From Euphorbia lathyris (Eukaryota; Streptophyta; Magnoliopsida; Malpighiales; Euphorbiaceae), in assembly GCF_963576675.1 (NCBI RefSeq), contig NC_088914.1, forward strand, positions 22,733,001 through 22,797,000: a DNA stretch of 64,000 nt, in the 5' to 3' direction. A program made the translations under genes and the position numbers. The notes under the pieces were generated by a model. It did no database searches, was not told where the DNA came from, and saw only the letters and a list, made by a program, of their open reading frames with translations. This document shows positions 50,866 to 62,897 of this stretch, one piece after another. Within the stretch, counting starts at the first letter, position 1; each line of letters starts with the position of its first letter.

Positions 50866-53511
50866 TTACGAAAAGTATTTCTTAAGCCTATCCAGGTTGG
50901 TAGGTTCGGAGAATTCCATGCCGTCCACTGTGGTTAACTTCACCGCTCCTTTGCTTAGTATCTTCTTCACGACGAATGGCCCTTCCCAGTTAGGCCTAAA
51001 CTTCCCCCTTGGGTCGGTGTGCGTCACACGGATCTGTTTCAGCACCAAATCTCCTTCTTTGACAGGGCTGGTCTTGACTTTTTTATTGAAAGCCCGAGCC
51101 ATTCTTCTCTGGTATAACTGTACATGGTAAAGGGCTTCCATCCTTTTCTCGTCAACCAAAGCCAACTGCTCATATCGCTTCTTCACCCATTCCGCCTCGG
51201 GAATTTCTGCCTCCACTGCGATTCTCAACGATCGCTTTTCGATCTCAATCGGCAAGACTGCTTCTGTTCCATACACCAAAGAGAATGGCGTTGCCCCAGT
51301 TGAGGTTCTAATTGTCGTGCGATAAGCCCACAACGCGAGTGGGAGGTGCTCATGCCAATTCCGATGTGATTCCACCGTTTTTACGAGAATCCTCTTAAGG
51401 TTCTTATTAGCTGCTTCTACTGCTCCATTAGCCTGTGGACGGTACGGAGAAGACCTGTGATGTTCAATGCCATATTCTCGGAAAAGATTCCTTACTTCCC
51501 CCTGAAACTGGACCCCATTATCCGTAATCATGTGATGAGGCACTCCAAACCTGGTGATCAAGTGTTTTTCAATGAACTTTCTCATCTGCTTGGATCCCAG
51601 TTTGCTAAACGACTCTACTTCTACCCACTTGGTGAAATAATCGATGGCGACAGCAATAAACTTATGTCCATTTGAAGCGTTAGGCCTTACTTCGCCGATG
51701 ATGTCAATGCCCCAAACAGCGAATGGCCAAATAGGTGCTAGCACATGTAGTTCCATGGCCGGAAGATGACTGCAATTGCCGTGGATTTGACAATCATGGA
51801 ATTTCTTTGCATACTCGTTACAATCTCTTTCCATGGTGAGCCAATAGAAGCCTTGCCTAATAATTTTCTTAGCTAGTACTGCTCCCCCCATATGGGCTCC
51901 ACAAATTCCTGAATGTACTGATTCCATTGCCTCGCGGGCTTCTCCCGCATCCAAGCATCTTAATTGTAATCCGTCAATGTGCCTTTTGTAAAGCAAGTCG
52001 TTATGGATGACGAACTGACGAGCTAGCCTTCTAACCACAACTTGATCCCTAGGTTCTGACTCTGTCGGATATGTTCCATCTTTCATGAAGTTCACGATAT
52101 CAAAATACCACGGTTTTTCATCTGTCCCTAATAGCATTACGTCCTCGTAGCATGGTTTGTGAGATCTCCTCAATACCAACGGTTTCGAGGCAAGGTTCCG
52201 GGGGTTGTCCCAAACTGACACCAAAGTGGCCAAAGCATCCGCCGCCTGGTTCTGTGCTCGAGGAATATGATAGAAACGACATTCCTTGAATCTTTGTGCC
52301 AACCTTTCTAGCTGATCTAGATATGGACGTAGCCTTTCTTCCCTCACTTCCCAGTTTCCTTGTGCCTGTTCGATGATCAACTTGGAGTCACCCCAAATTT
52401 CGACATATGATGCTCCCAGTGCTGCTAATGACTCTAAGCCATAAATGCACGCTTCATATTCGGCCATATTGTTGGTAAGAGGGAATGACAACTTCTTGGC
52501 CATCGGGATTCTTTCTCCCTCTGGTGAAATAAGTAGTACTCCAACTCCGGCTCCATTCGAATTAACTGCTCCGTCGAAGAACATTTTCCACGGTATAACT
52601 TCGATTGCGTTCAAGTGCTCATCGGGGAAATCATAGCTTATCTCCCCTTCCTCTGCATTCAGGGGTTGGTTGGCCAGAAATTCTGCCACGGCCCTCCCTT
52701 TGATAACCTTCTTCGTCACATATTCAATGTCAAACTCGGACAAAAGCAACAACCATCTGGCTAACTTCCCTATCAAAGACGGAGTTCGGTACAGATACTT
52801 CACGGGGTCCATCCGAGAAATAATGATCACTTTATATGATTGAAAATAGTGCCGTAGTTTCTTTGTTAGCCATACTACTGCCACGCACGTCTTTTCGATC
52901 ATGTTGTACCTGAGCTCGTACTCCAAGAACTTCTTACTCAGATAATACACCGCGTGCTCAACACTGGTGTCTCCCTCTTGGGCCAGCATTGCCCCAATGG
53001 ATCGCTCCTCGATTGCCACATAGAGGAGCAGCGGTTTTCCCAGTTTAGGCGGTCTCAGAATTGGCGGATTAGACAAGTAATCCCGAACCTTCTCTAAGGC
53101 CTGCTGACACTTATCATTCCAAATCGTGGGTTGATCTTTCTGTAGCAACTTAAAGATCGGCTCGCAGATTGCAGTGAGTCTTGCTATGAACCGGCTGATA
53201 TACTGAACCTGCCCCAGAAACCCTCTCACTTCCTTCTCATTTCTCGGCGCCGGCATCTCTTGTATAGCCTTCACTTTATCAGGATCCACCTCGATTCCCT
53301 TATTTCCGATTACATAGCCTAAGATTTTCCCCGACGAAACGCCGAAAAAGCACTTCTTCGGGTTTAACCTTAGCTTGAATTCTGTAATTCGGGCCAAAAA
53401 CTTCTCGAGCGCGGTAAAATGCCCTTCTCTTGTCTCTGATTTGACCATCATATCGTCCACGTAGACTTCTACTTCCTTGTGTATCATATCATGGAACAGT
53501 GCTGTGGCCAT
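50866..53511 (-). pseudogene. Tat pol: RT C-terminal part, dual RNase H, integrase
   Basis: An open stretch of 881 codons. RT active site YVDD is at residues 17-20 and the connection/RNase H at about 160-280. The second RNase H has D313 (FFDG), E351 (NNMAEYEA), D375 (WGDSK) and D425 (NQAADAL), so its catalytic set is complete. Integrase zinc region: H533, H540, C574; the partner Cys expected at 571 is Phe. Catalytic D603 (WGIDIIG), D664 (ITDNG) and E699 (NGAVEA) are all present with correct D-35-E spacing. A chromodomain is not evident. The frame is broken just upstream of residue 1 from the rest of RT. Confidence 0.9.
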
Positions 53512-54646
53512 TCGCTGGTAAGTTGCCCCGACATTTTTCGAACGGCATTACTCTGTAGCAGTATATTCCCCACTCGGTTGTGAACAAGGTTTTTGCTTTG
53601 TGTTTTTCGGCCATCTGAACTTGCATGTAGCCCATGAAACCATCCACATTCGTGTGTAAGACGCTTGACGCTGCACTGTCGATCAATACGTCAATATGAG
53701 GCAATGCGAACTCATCCTTGGGGCATGCCTTGTTAAGATCTCTGTAATCGACGCACATCCTCACTTTGCCATCCTTCTTCGCAATTGGTACCACATTTGC
53801 GACCCAAGGGGGATAGTCGATTACTTCGATGAACCCTGCTTCTAATTGCTTTTTCACCTCCTCTCTGATCTTGTCTGCCCATTCTGGTCTCATACGTTGG
53901 AGCTTCTGCTTTACGGGCTTCGCTTCGGGGTAAGTTGGAATACGGTGAGTTATGATTGATTGATCAATTCCAGGCATGTCTTCGTATGTCCAAGCGAATA
54001 CAATTTCGTATTTTTTAATTATTCTCTCAAATTCTTTTCTCTCTTCAATAGTTAATGCTTGAGCAATTTGTATAAGTTTAGGATTTTCATCCGTACCAAG
54101 ATTGAAAGTTGACATTTCTATTGCATTGATTTCAAATGTAGGCATGTTATATGAATGAGAATGCATGGAATGATCATGATCGACATCAAGCAAGTAAGCA
54201 AAATCAGAATTCATTTCATTGATAGCATGGGTGATTACATCATCTGATTCAAACAAAGCAGTAATACAATTTTCATCATCAGGGTCTTCGGACTTCTCAT
54301 GAATTTTGGAGGTACTAGGCTCATCTCCCGCTCATGCAGTTGCTTCAACGGTGATGACTTGCTCCTCGGCATTCAAGTCTAACATCATAATCTTCTCGAC
54401 AAAGCAGCTCGCTTTTCCTTTGCCCCAGTCGGCAACATCATTGAAGATTTCGAACCCTGGCAGAATCTTCCCTTCTGTGCTAGTCCATGCCTCGGGGGTC
54501 CCTGAATACGCCTTTCCATGCCCCTCATTCACGAAGTACTTCCTTAGGCCCACTTTTCCTTCACCACTCACATTGGACGGACCTCCCTGCTCATATCCAA
54601 ACCCCTCCGGGTTTTCTGACTCTTAAAATCCGGAAATTCTGGCAAC
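53489..54646 (-). pseudogene. Tat pol: linker and RT N-terminal part
   Basis: One frame covers the linker after the G-patch (VSGEGKVGLRKYFVNEG, 54570) and, after a TGA near 54331, the RT start: ENPKLIQIAQ, YEDMPGIDQSIITHRI, PVKQKLQRMRPE, EAGFIEVIDYPPWVANVV, KDGKVRMCVDYRDLNKACPKD, LPHIDVLID. After IYCYRVMPF a deletion near 53550 removes part of the conserved block that follows and shifts the frame into the 53511 segment. Confidence 0.85.
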
Positions 54647-54648
54647 CC

Positions 54649-55095
54649 CTAATGGTGTGCTCCTAAGCCCATTCCTGGGATGAAACCTCCCTTCATCATC
54701 TTCACCACATCGGTGGTCATGCTTGATTCGTAAATCCCGGAGACTTGGAATCCGGAGAAAAGTTGAGGCTCAATTCCCAATGCTGCCACCGAGCTCAATT
54801 TCTCAGCTCTAATTGTCACTATCTCCTCCCTGAAGGGGAATTTAATCATTTGGTGGAGCGTGGAGGGCACACCTCCCAACTTATGGAACCAAGGGCGTCC
54901 CAATAGTACGGCAAAGGTTACCGGGATATCCAGCACCGTGAACTCAGTTTCTTCCTCATGCGGCCCCACTTTCAACTTGGCCTTGAAGACTCCTTCAATG
55001 TGCCTACGGCTATCGTCATATGCTCTAATCACAGTTTCAGAAGCTGTCAAATCTCCTCTCTCCACTCCTAACTTCGACAAGAGTTTCAACGGGCA
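54649..55095 (-). pseudogene. Tat aspartic protease and G-patch
   Basis: The protease begins in the preceding frame with VMVDDGSAL (Asp-Asp-Gly in place of the usual Asp-Ser/Thr-Gly or Asp-Asn-Gly). It continues here after a one-base loss near 55100: LLSKLGVERGDL, TEFTVLDIPVTFAVLLGRPW, which is the second half of a retropepsin. A G-patch, MMKGGFIPGMGLGAHH, ends the frame at TAG 54651-54649, where a glutamine is expected. G-patch next to protease is known in plant Tat-type elements. Confidence 0.8.
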
Positions 55096-56700
55096 AACAT
55101 TAATGCCGATCCATCATCGACCATCACACAGCTAGTCTTCTTTCCGTTGATTTCCGCTCGGATGTACAAAGGCTTATTGTGAGCCTTCCCCTCTTCTGGG
55201 AGATCCTCGTCAGTAAATGTGATTTCAGCCTTCTTTCGGGCCATAATTGCTCCCACTAGTGCTGCCGGCTCAGTATCGGTGGAAATAACCAGATTCTGCA
55301 ACTCTTTCATCAGGTTCTCACGATGGTACTTAGAATGGCATAAGACTTCCCAGACTGTGGACTTAACTTGCGTCTTCTTTAACTGCTCAAGAACTTGGTC
55401 ATCGGGCTTAGGAGCCGACCCTTCTCCAATCTCGGTTTCTATCATAGGTGCCTTCCCCTCGGCCACACGGCCTGATCTCGTCATTACCGCAATTTCCGGC
55501 TCATCATCCGATTCGTCCCAAATGCTAATAGGAACCCTCCGATTGGCATCTTCCTCGTCCGAAGAACTCTCCCAAATGTCCACAACCATTAAATCCATGA
55601 CGTGAGGAACATTCGGATTCAAGTAAAAGGGATCCGCCGATCCATACAAGGCCCAACCTATCAACTCATCATAATCCCGGAGGGACACTCTGCTCATCCT
55701 TCTGGCGGCCAACGGAATAGCACCTCGTTGTATGCACATAAGCTGCACCTTATCGCTCATTGTTTCATGACACTGCTCATAATGGTGCCTCCACCTTCTA
55801 GCATAATCCACAAACGGTTCCTCGGGGAATTGCCTAATCCTATCCAGATCGTCCAGGGATCCCGTCCATGGAACATACATCTCATATCTCGCCACAAAAG
55901 CACTTCTAAGCGGTACCCAATGACCCATTTCTTCCTCTGATAGACCTTGATGCCATAATAAGGCTTCACCCATCAAGGTTTCCGGAAAATGTTCATGCAA
56001 CTCACATTGCGGAAATCCGGCGTCATACATATGATTGCGGAATAACCTCGCGTGCTCAACAGGATCCTGGTATCCACCATACCTAGGCATCGCTAATACC
56101 GCATCAGGCGTTTGGTAAGACGGGGAATCAGGGGTTTGCTCCGTCAGCATCCATACTATATACTCCTTGATAAATCTTTTCGTCATTGCCGCCCAATCGG
56201 TCTTAACATACATCGGCAACGACATGTACCACATTAACGGTTCACCCATCAATGAATTGCAAAACAAGCTAGTGATCTCTTCCTCTTTAAAACCCAATGG
56301 TGCCATAGCCGACAAGTAGAAGTGAAGGTGCTCCATAGGGTCCTTATTGCCATTATACTTACTAACCCTCGGTAGCGGACGTTTGATGGGTCCGATCTGC
56401 ATCGCAAAGCGCTCCGCAGTTCTATCTTCAGCTCTTTGGTACTTTTCTAGAAACAAATCCGACAACCGATCCCAATCATGCTTGCAAGAGTCGGGTAATG
56501 AATGGAACCATTCCAGAGGCTCGCCTACCAGCGAATGGTGGAACCACTGGGCAATTTCATCTACTCCGAAGGATTCAATAAACATGCCGTGCATATATTC
56601 ACGCAAGTGCGTCTCGGGATCCCTTCCTCCACTAAACAAACCCAAATCTGGCACAATAGTTCGAGACGACCCTTCTCCAGTCTCTTCAGCACTATCCTCA
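55086..56700 (-). pseudogene. Tat gag-derived region with three gag-core-like modules
   Basis: An open frame between the MITE and the protease. It contains three successive modules with the Retrotrans_gag pattern (DP..H....., then a small-residue-GEPL/ALxW motif, then W..L...F...Y): RDPETHLREY...GEPLEWFHSLP (56642-56430), KDPMEHLHFY...GEPLMWYMSLP (56363-56157) and QDPVEHARLF...GEALLWHQGL with YARRWRHHYEQC (56084-55755). An acidic linker and a segment before the protease (EITFTDEDLPEEG) follow. A normal Tat gag has one such core. See the matching finding. Confidence 0.75.
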
Positions 56701-57956
56701 GAGTAAATTACATCAATAGTACCTGAACTATACCCTAATTCACACTTTGGTACCTGAATTACATTTTGTCTCAAAAATATACCTCAAGTAATGGTAACCG
56801 GACAATTAAATACTTTTGACCGGTAAAATGACCGGTCAACACGAGTTTGACTATTTTTTAACAAATAATTGGGACCCATTGTACCTTCACTAACCTAAAA
56901 AGACTGCATTGCCCTCTATTTATTGACATCTGTCATAATCAATTAAAAACAACCTTATTCATTTTATAATTTTAATCAATTAAAAACAAACTTATTCTCA
57001 CTCAGAACTCCAGCGCCGATCTAACTTCGATGTTCATTCTCCTTCATCGCTCATCGCCAGCAACTCCTTTCATCTCCCCTCCTTTCGTTTCCTCTTCCAG
57101 ATCTCTCAACTCTCTCTTTAGGTTAGTTACTCTGCAGGAGGCTTTTTGGACCAGCAATGAGAGAGCAGAACAATCGGTAAAGTTGGGATAATATAGCAGG
57201 TTGAGGCTTTGGCGGCAGCGGCAGAAATGGAGGTGGAGGATGCGTTCAACCGCTTCTAATTGATAAAAAAATCCATATGTTTTACAATGTGATACTTGCA
57301 TACATCTCAAATTAAAATAATTGGGAATTAAAATGAGCTTGCAACATGAATTGATTGACTGCAAACCGAAAAAGAAAGTGACCCACCTAAACAAATCCAA
57401 ATTCTGAATTTTGATGAATTGTATCAAAACAAAACTCACTTCAAAGAATAAATTGTAATTCCTTAATAATAATAAAAACCCATAAAAAATGTAATTTGTT
57501 TGTAAATCTCCATTAATGGGGTAATTTATACAAATCTGGAAACATAAACAAAAGAAAGAAAGAGAGAGAAAGTGATTGCATAAGTTGCAAATCTCCATTA
57601 ACGGGGGATTTTGCAGCTTCTTAGAAGATTATGGTGTTAATGGTTTAGAGAGAGAAAAAAATGGAAGAGAGAGAGAGAGTGAATGAAATGGAGAAAGAAT
57701 GAAATCTAAAAGAGAGAGAATGAAATGGGTTCAAAGGGTAATGGGTAATTTTGTCTTTTTACATTAGTAGATTGTATAGTGGGTCCTAATCTTTTGTGTA
57801 AAAATGGTAAAATCTATGTTGACCGGTTAGTAACCTGTTAAATGCATTAAATTGTCAGGTCACCGTTACTTGGAGTATATTTTTGAGAGAAAATGTAATC
57901 CAGGTACCAAAATGTGAGTAGGGGTAAGATTTAGGTACTATTGGTGTAATTTACTC
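56701..57956. mobile_element. Mutator-like MITE inserted in Tat gag, 10-bp TSD
   Basis: Ends GAGTAAATTACA(T/C)CAATAG and CTATTGGTGTAATTTACTC are inverted repeats, and arms continue with GGTACCTGAA/TTTAGGTACTATT, ACATTTTG(T/G) and TGACCGGT. ACTATCCTCA is duplicated exactly at 56691-56700 and 57957-57966. The TSD length fits Mutator-type elements. There is no transposase; the frame at 57044-57598 (minus) is not a recognisable protein. Its end supplies an in-frame TAA to gag. Confidence 0.9.
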
Positions 57957-59098
57957 ACTATCCTCATCACACGGTGCTCCACCATCTGACCCTTCCCCCA
58001 TCGGTTCATCCTCTTGTTCTTCACCCAGGAATGACACATACAGCCCCTTTCCCACATTGCTCTTTTCATCGGAGTCCAACAACTCCTCTACATTCTCCTC
58101 GAAGGATTCCATCACTACAGTTTCTGTCAAACCAACTCCGATCGTACTCACTCTATGATTAGGCAATGGATTACGCCTAACGGAAGGGTTCGCTGACGAA
58201 GGGTCAGCTATCTTCTTCTCCTCAATTAAATCTTGGATTTCATGTTTCAGCCTCTCACAATTCTCAATTGTATGCCCATAACTGCTATGGAATTCACAAT
58301 ACCCTTTAGCCTGTATCTGCGGAGTAGGTTGAGCTTTGTTATACGGGGTAAGGGCTTTCAACAATCCCTTTTTCTGCAGACGCTCGAAAACTTTCGCGTA
58401 GGTCTGATCGAACTTGGCGAACCGCCTCTTTTCAATAGCATTAAGATCAACCACTTTCACTGCTGCGGATTCCGTACTCGCGCTAGGCCCTCCGGCACTA
58501 TATCCAGACTTCGTCCACTTGGTATAAGCTTTTTTCGGCTCTCCATCCCCTTCAACAGTCAAGGCACAACTATACATCTGATTGAAATCCGTAAATGGCA
58601 TATACCGAAAACTCATTTTTGATATACGGCAATATGTTGCCAACCACCATTCGGATCTGATCCTGCTCGAGCGGCTTTTGTTTCATCACTGCGGCCTTAG
58701 CCCTCCATCTTTTCACAAAATCGGAAAAGGATTCCCTAGCCTGTTGCTTAGTGCTCTCTAACTCTTTCAAAGTGACCTCCAGCATGGTGTTAAAGCTATA
58801 CTGAGCGATGAATGACTTCGCTAATTCCTTCCAATCCTTCTTTGTCACCATTGGTAATGCATGAAACCATGTGAGGGCAGCCCCCTCTAAGTAGGTGTTA
58901 AACAGCCCTAGGACCTGATCCTCCGTCAGGATCGTGTGCTTCATCACCGCAACATACTGATTCATGTGAGCGGTGGGATCTCCCGTTCCATCGAAATTTT
59001 TCATGTCAGGGAGCCGAAATTTCAAAGGCAAAGCTGTTGCCGACAAACAATTCTTCAAGTTATAGAAATCCTTGTTGAAACACCTTTCCACAGGATTT
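57957..59098 (-). pseudogene. Tat gag N-terminal part and zinc knuckle
   Basis: The first frame (from 59098) has KFRLPDMKNFDGTGDPTAHM, EGAALTWFHALP, DWKELAKSFIAQYSF and ESFSDFVKRWRAKAA, a normal gag core. A frameshift near 58600 leads to the second frame, with a basic linker and the Tat-type knuckle CEFHSSYGHTIENCERLKHEI. It ends DEDS at the MITE insertion. The N-terminus is cut by the copia LTR at 59099. Confidence 0.85.
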
Positions 59099-60498
59099 TG
59101 ATTTGACAAAATTAATTAAGTGAAAGTAAATATTCTATAACACACTAAGTTTAAATGCTTTGATTTAGTGTTACTAATGTGTTTGTTCAATGTTGAGTTT
59201 ATAATTTATTAAAAGACATAAAGATCATAAGGCCCAAGCCCTATATGGAAGTCAAGGCCCAAGTCAAGCAAGCCCAAGATCACTCAGCCCACGTATCTCC
59301 AAAACGCTGCCGTCGAAGTAATGAAACGCATGCTGAGCAAAGAAGGATTGAGAAGATCCACGTAGACAACTTCGGTATGAAGCTGCTGAGCTGTCTCGAC
59401 AAAGCGTACAAGACAGCCGCTGACTACAAAGCAACTTCCAGACCAAGTATTTCCTCTATTGGTAAAGAACAGAAGACGCAGAAAGCTGTCTGTTTGACAT
59501 TACCCGATTTGGAGGAACACACTGCCACACTGACCGAAGAACAGAAGATGCTGGAATCTGATTGGCTAGGAGAACTGCTGAACAGACTGAGTGAAAGCGA
59601 CTTGTAGCCATTTCCCTCCAACGGTTATTTCGAAATTCGAAATAACCAGAAGTTCTCATAGCTCTCTATAAATAGAGCATTCAGAATCCACATTCTTCAG
59701 AGAACTTTGAGCAAGAGTCGCTACGCTGACCAAACGTATACAAAAGTTCTCCATCAAAAGCAAAGCAAAATTCTTACACTACAAAGTCTATTCATCTGTG
59801 TAAAAGTCTAGAGTGATTGTTTGTTCAATCATCTAAGGTGTTCTAGCAATTGTTGTTTAGGACAAAATCTTTATCATTTCTAGAAGTAGAAAGGAGAGGC
59901 TGGGTACTCGGTTTTAAGTACTCAGCGGAGAGATTAGGATTGAGTAGAAGTATAGAGGAAGGTACTCTTGTCATACTCAATTGCTGATATTGTAAAAGGT
60001 TATTAGGATTGAGTAGAAGTATAGAGGAAGGTACTCTTATCATACTCAATTGCTGATATTGTAAAAGGTTTGAGGCTCTACCTTTAAAGAGCTCAGTAGA
60101 GGATTTGAAATCTCGGAGGTGTTCCGGGGACAGGACGTAGGCTTAGAAGAAGCCGAACCTGGATAAATCTGCTGAGTGAAGTATTTCTAAACCTTAACTC
60201 CTTATTCATATTGCTTGCTTAAGACAAACTAAAACTGACCAAGTAAAAGAGGTCAAGCTGAGTTGTGCGCTACAAACGAGCAGGTTCAGGAATAGACTCT
60301 AAGTGCTATTTCCTGACCTAAGCAACGAAGCTGTCCTAGTCACTAGTTGACTAAGCCAGTGTCTTGCTGAGTGTTAAGTGCCGCTGTTTTATAAACTTTT
60401 CTTAAAGAAAAGAAATCTGCCCAAATTATTTTAAAAAAGGTAAAATAGTTCCTAACCCCCCCTTGGAACTATATTTGCAACCTTACAAGGGACCAACA
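59099..60498 (+). mobile_element. 5' LTR of a Ty1/copia element
   Basis: It starts TGATTTGAC, where Tat gag stops, and ends GGACCAACA two bases before the primer site. It contains TATAAATA at 59667-59674 and a tandem pair of 69-base units (59933 and 60002; GGATTGAGTAGAAGTATAGA). The other LTR is beyond the window, so the target duplication cannot be checked. The frame at 59245-59607 is untranslated LTR sequence. Confidence 0.75.
59667..59674 (+). promoter_or_regulatory. Copia LTR TATA box
   Basis: TATAAATA in CTCTCTATAAATAGAGC, about 570 bases into the LTR. Confidence 0.7.
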
Positions 60499-60500
60499 AG

Positions 60501-60512
60501 TGGTATCAGAGC
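60501..60512 (+). other. Copia primer binding site (tRNA-Met)
   Basis: TGGTATCAGAGC, two bases after the LTR end. It is identical to the site at 340-351. Confidence 0.9.
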
Positions 60513-60560
60513 ATAAAAGCTCATTACTAAAGGTCTAACAACCTTGAGTTGATCCATACC

Positions 60561-62147
60561 ATGGGTGAAAACAGCACTCGGTTTCTCCCTGGAAACCAGA
60601 CAACTCAGATATTACCTGAGGGGCTGTCCATTACCAGGCCTCCCCTATTCTTCGGGTCAAACTATACCTTTTGGAAGAATAGGATGAAAAACTTCATTCA
60701 AGCTACAAACATGAGTGTCTGGCTATCTATAGTCCAAGGCCTGTTTGTACCTGTGAAAGTTGTTGATGACCAGTCAGTTGTTAAAGCTGAGGTTGAATGG
60801 ACAGAGGATGATCTTAAGAAGCTTCAAAACCATGCTTCGGCTATCAATATGCTTCACTGTGCGCTCGATGCTGCAGAATATAACAAAATATCAGGTTGTG
60901 AGTCGGCACAAGAGATCTGGAAAAAGCTGGAAGTCACCTACGAGGGAACAAACAAAGTAAAAGAATCCAAGGTGAATCAGCAGATGAGACTGTACGAGCT
61001 GTTCGAGATGAACAATGATGAGGGCATTTCAGACATGAACGCAAGGTTCACCAACATCATTAATGAGCTCAAGAGACTTGGGAAAATCTTCACTGAGGAA
61101 GAACAAGTCAAAAAGGTACTCAGGAGTCTTCCAAAAGACTAGCAAGCAAAGAAGACAGCAGTTGAGGAAGCTCAGGATTTAACCACCTACAAATATGACG
61201 AACTCATCGGTTCATTGCTGACCCATGAGATATCAATGAAGAATTTTGAGGTGAAAGAAAAATCTGATGACAAGAAGCAGAAGTCACTTGTCATGAAGGC
61301 TGACTCCACTGACGGGAGTTCAACTGATGATGAGGAGATGGCTATGTTTACAAGAAAGATGAAGAGGTTGTTCAGGAAGAACGACAAATATTCCAAAAAG
61401 CCTTACAAAAAGTTTGATAAGTATAAGGCTGACTCAAGCGACAGCAAATATAGAAAGGACAGCTCAAAGCCCATCACATGCTTTGAGTGCCACCAAGATG
61501 GCCATATTAAGTCAAACTGCCCCACGCTGAGGAAAGACAAGAAAAGCGGAAAGATGGCAATGGTGGCTACTTGGAGTGACAGTGATGAATCTTCATCAAC
61601 AGAAACTGAGGCCACCGAGTCAGCGAAGATATGCTTTATGGCTGACGAACTTGCTGAGCCATGCATTTCTGAGCATGCTGACCAATCTGATGAGTCAGAT
61701 AATGAAGAGCAATCTAATGAGGTAATCTCACTCTCTCAACTCAGAAATGAAATGGGTAACACCCTGAGTGATCTCTATACACTTGTTAAAAAGTGTAATA
61801 GGAAGATTAAAGCACTCAGCCGGCGCTGTGATGAAGTAGAAGAGGTCAAACTGAGTGACCTCAGATACCTTCTTCAAGACAACTCAGTTTTGCATGAAAA
61901 TATGAAAATCATTCATGAGTCTGTCTCTGAAGTCCAGTCAGTTTCAAAGAAACTGAGGAAGGATGTCACAACCATTCAGAACCAATTAAAGGTTCCAAAC
62001 AAAAACAATTTTCCGCTGAGAACTCAGTACCAAGGTACTCAGCAGAGAAGAAATCCCGAGCGAAAAGTCCAATGTGATTTTTATGGGAAGTTAGGACACA
62101 CTACTAAAGTGTGCTGGCACGCTCAGCACTGGGGAAAGAAATCCTAA
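60561..62147 (+). pseudogene. Copia gag with zinc knuckles
   Basis: ATG at 60561 (MGENSTRF) is the likely start; the in-frame TTG at 60549 is not. Copia gag (UBN2 type) features are FFGSNYTFWKNRMKNFI, AQEIWKKLEVTYEGT, VKESKVNQQMRLYELF and DMNARFTNIINELKRLG. TAG at 61140 lies where Trp is expected in LPKxWQ. The frame resumes to 62147 with one complete knuckle, CFECHQDGHIKSNC. A second knuckle (CDFYGKLGHTTKVC) has Tyr for its second Cys. A further knuckle, CDFCGKNGHTVHVC, follows in another frame (62160-62205) after a frameshift. Late gag has a coiled-coil region (61730-62000). Confidence 0.85.
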
Positions 62148-62327
62148 ACAGAAGGTCAGTTGTGACTTCTGTGGAAAGAATGGCCATACTGTCCATGTAT
62201 GCCGCCATAAAATAAAATATGATGCTATACATGTTGCACCTAACAAGTCAGGACCCAAAAAGAGTTGGGTACCTAAAAGTAACTAGTTACAATGTAGGTA
62301 AGCCTGAGATGTGCCGAGAAGTCAAAG

Positions 62328-62897
62328 ATGTGGTATATTGACAGCGCATGCTCAAGGCATATGACGGGTGATGAAACTCAGTTCATCACGTTTGAACGTA
62401 AACGAGGAGGGAGTGTAAGTTTTGGAGACAACAAGAAGGGTAAGATAGTAGGCTCAGGAACCGTCGGAGGTAACCCTACTATTGAATCTGTCTCCCTAGT
62501 CAGCGGACTCAAATATAACTTACTCAGCGTAGCTCAGCTATGTGACAATGGGAGAAAAGTTATATTTGATGCTACTGGATGTAAAATATACGAGGGTAAA
62601 ACTAATGAGTTAATCTTAACTGCCCCTCGGATAGACAATGTCTTTATGCTAAACCTCGAAAAGAAGTTTTCAAAAACTGTATGCTTAGTCACAAAGGAAG
62701 AAAATTCCTGGCTATGGCACAGGAGACTTGGTCATGTAAGCATGGACCTCCTGGCCAAATTAGCAAGAAAGCAATTGGTTGAGGGACTGCCTGAACTTAA
62801 ATTTCAAAAAGATCAATTATGCCATGCCTGCCAAGCTGGAAACAAACCAAGCAATCTTTTCAAAGTAAAAACATTGTCTCAACTAAGCGTCCGTTAG
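62328..62897 (+). pseudogene. Copia protease and GAG-pre-integrase domain
   Basis: WYIDSACSRHMTGD is the copia protease active site, with Asp-Ser-Ala instead of Asp-Ser-Gly. Then GSVSFGDNKKGKIVGSGTV, GLKYNLLSVAQLCDNG and the pre-integrase HHCC start SWLWHRRLGHVSMDLL, with CHACQAGNK. A one-base loss near 62862 shifts the frame and causes TAG at 62895-62897. Confidence 0.85.

Larger units (their letters stand above)
50866..59098 (-). mobile_element. Tat-lineage Ty3/gypsy internal region (gag, protease, RT, two RNase H, integrase)
   Basis: From right to left: gag with knuckle, a gag-core repeat block, aspartic protease, G-patch, RT, RNase H, second (archaeal-type) RNase H and integrase. The second RNase H places it in the Tat lineage. 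Lesions are a gag frameshift, the MITE at 56701-57956, a one-base loss at the protease, stops near 54650 and 54340, and a small deletion in RT near 53550. The 5' part is replaced by a copia LTR at 59099, so the 5' LTR lies beyond the window if it survives. Confidence 0.9.

Noticed and set aside
57044..57598. 184-residue frame on the minus strand
   Set aside because: It lies inside the non-autonomous MITE between its inverted arms, is Phe/Leu/Cys-rich without a recognisable domain and has no homologous motif.
59245..59607. 120-residue plus-strand frame in the copia LTR
   Set aside because: It lies upstream of the LTR TATA box in U3 and shows no conserved domain; LTRs of this type are non-coding.
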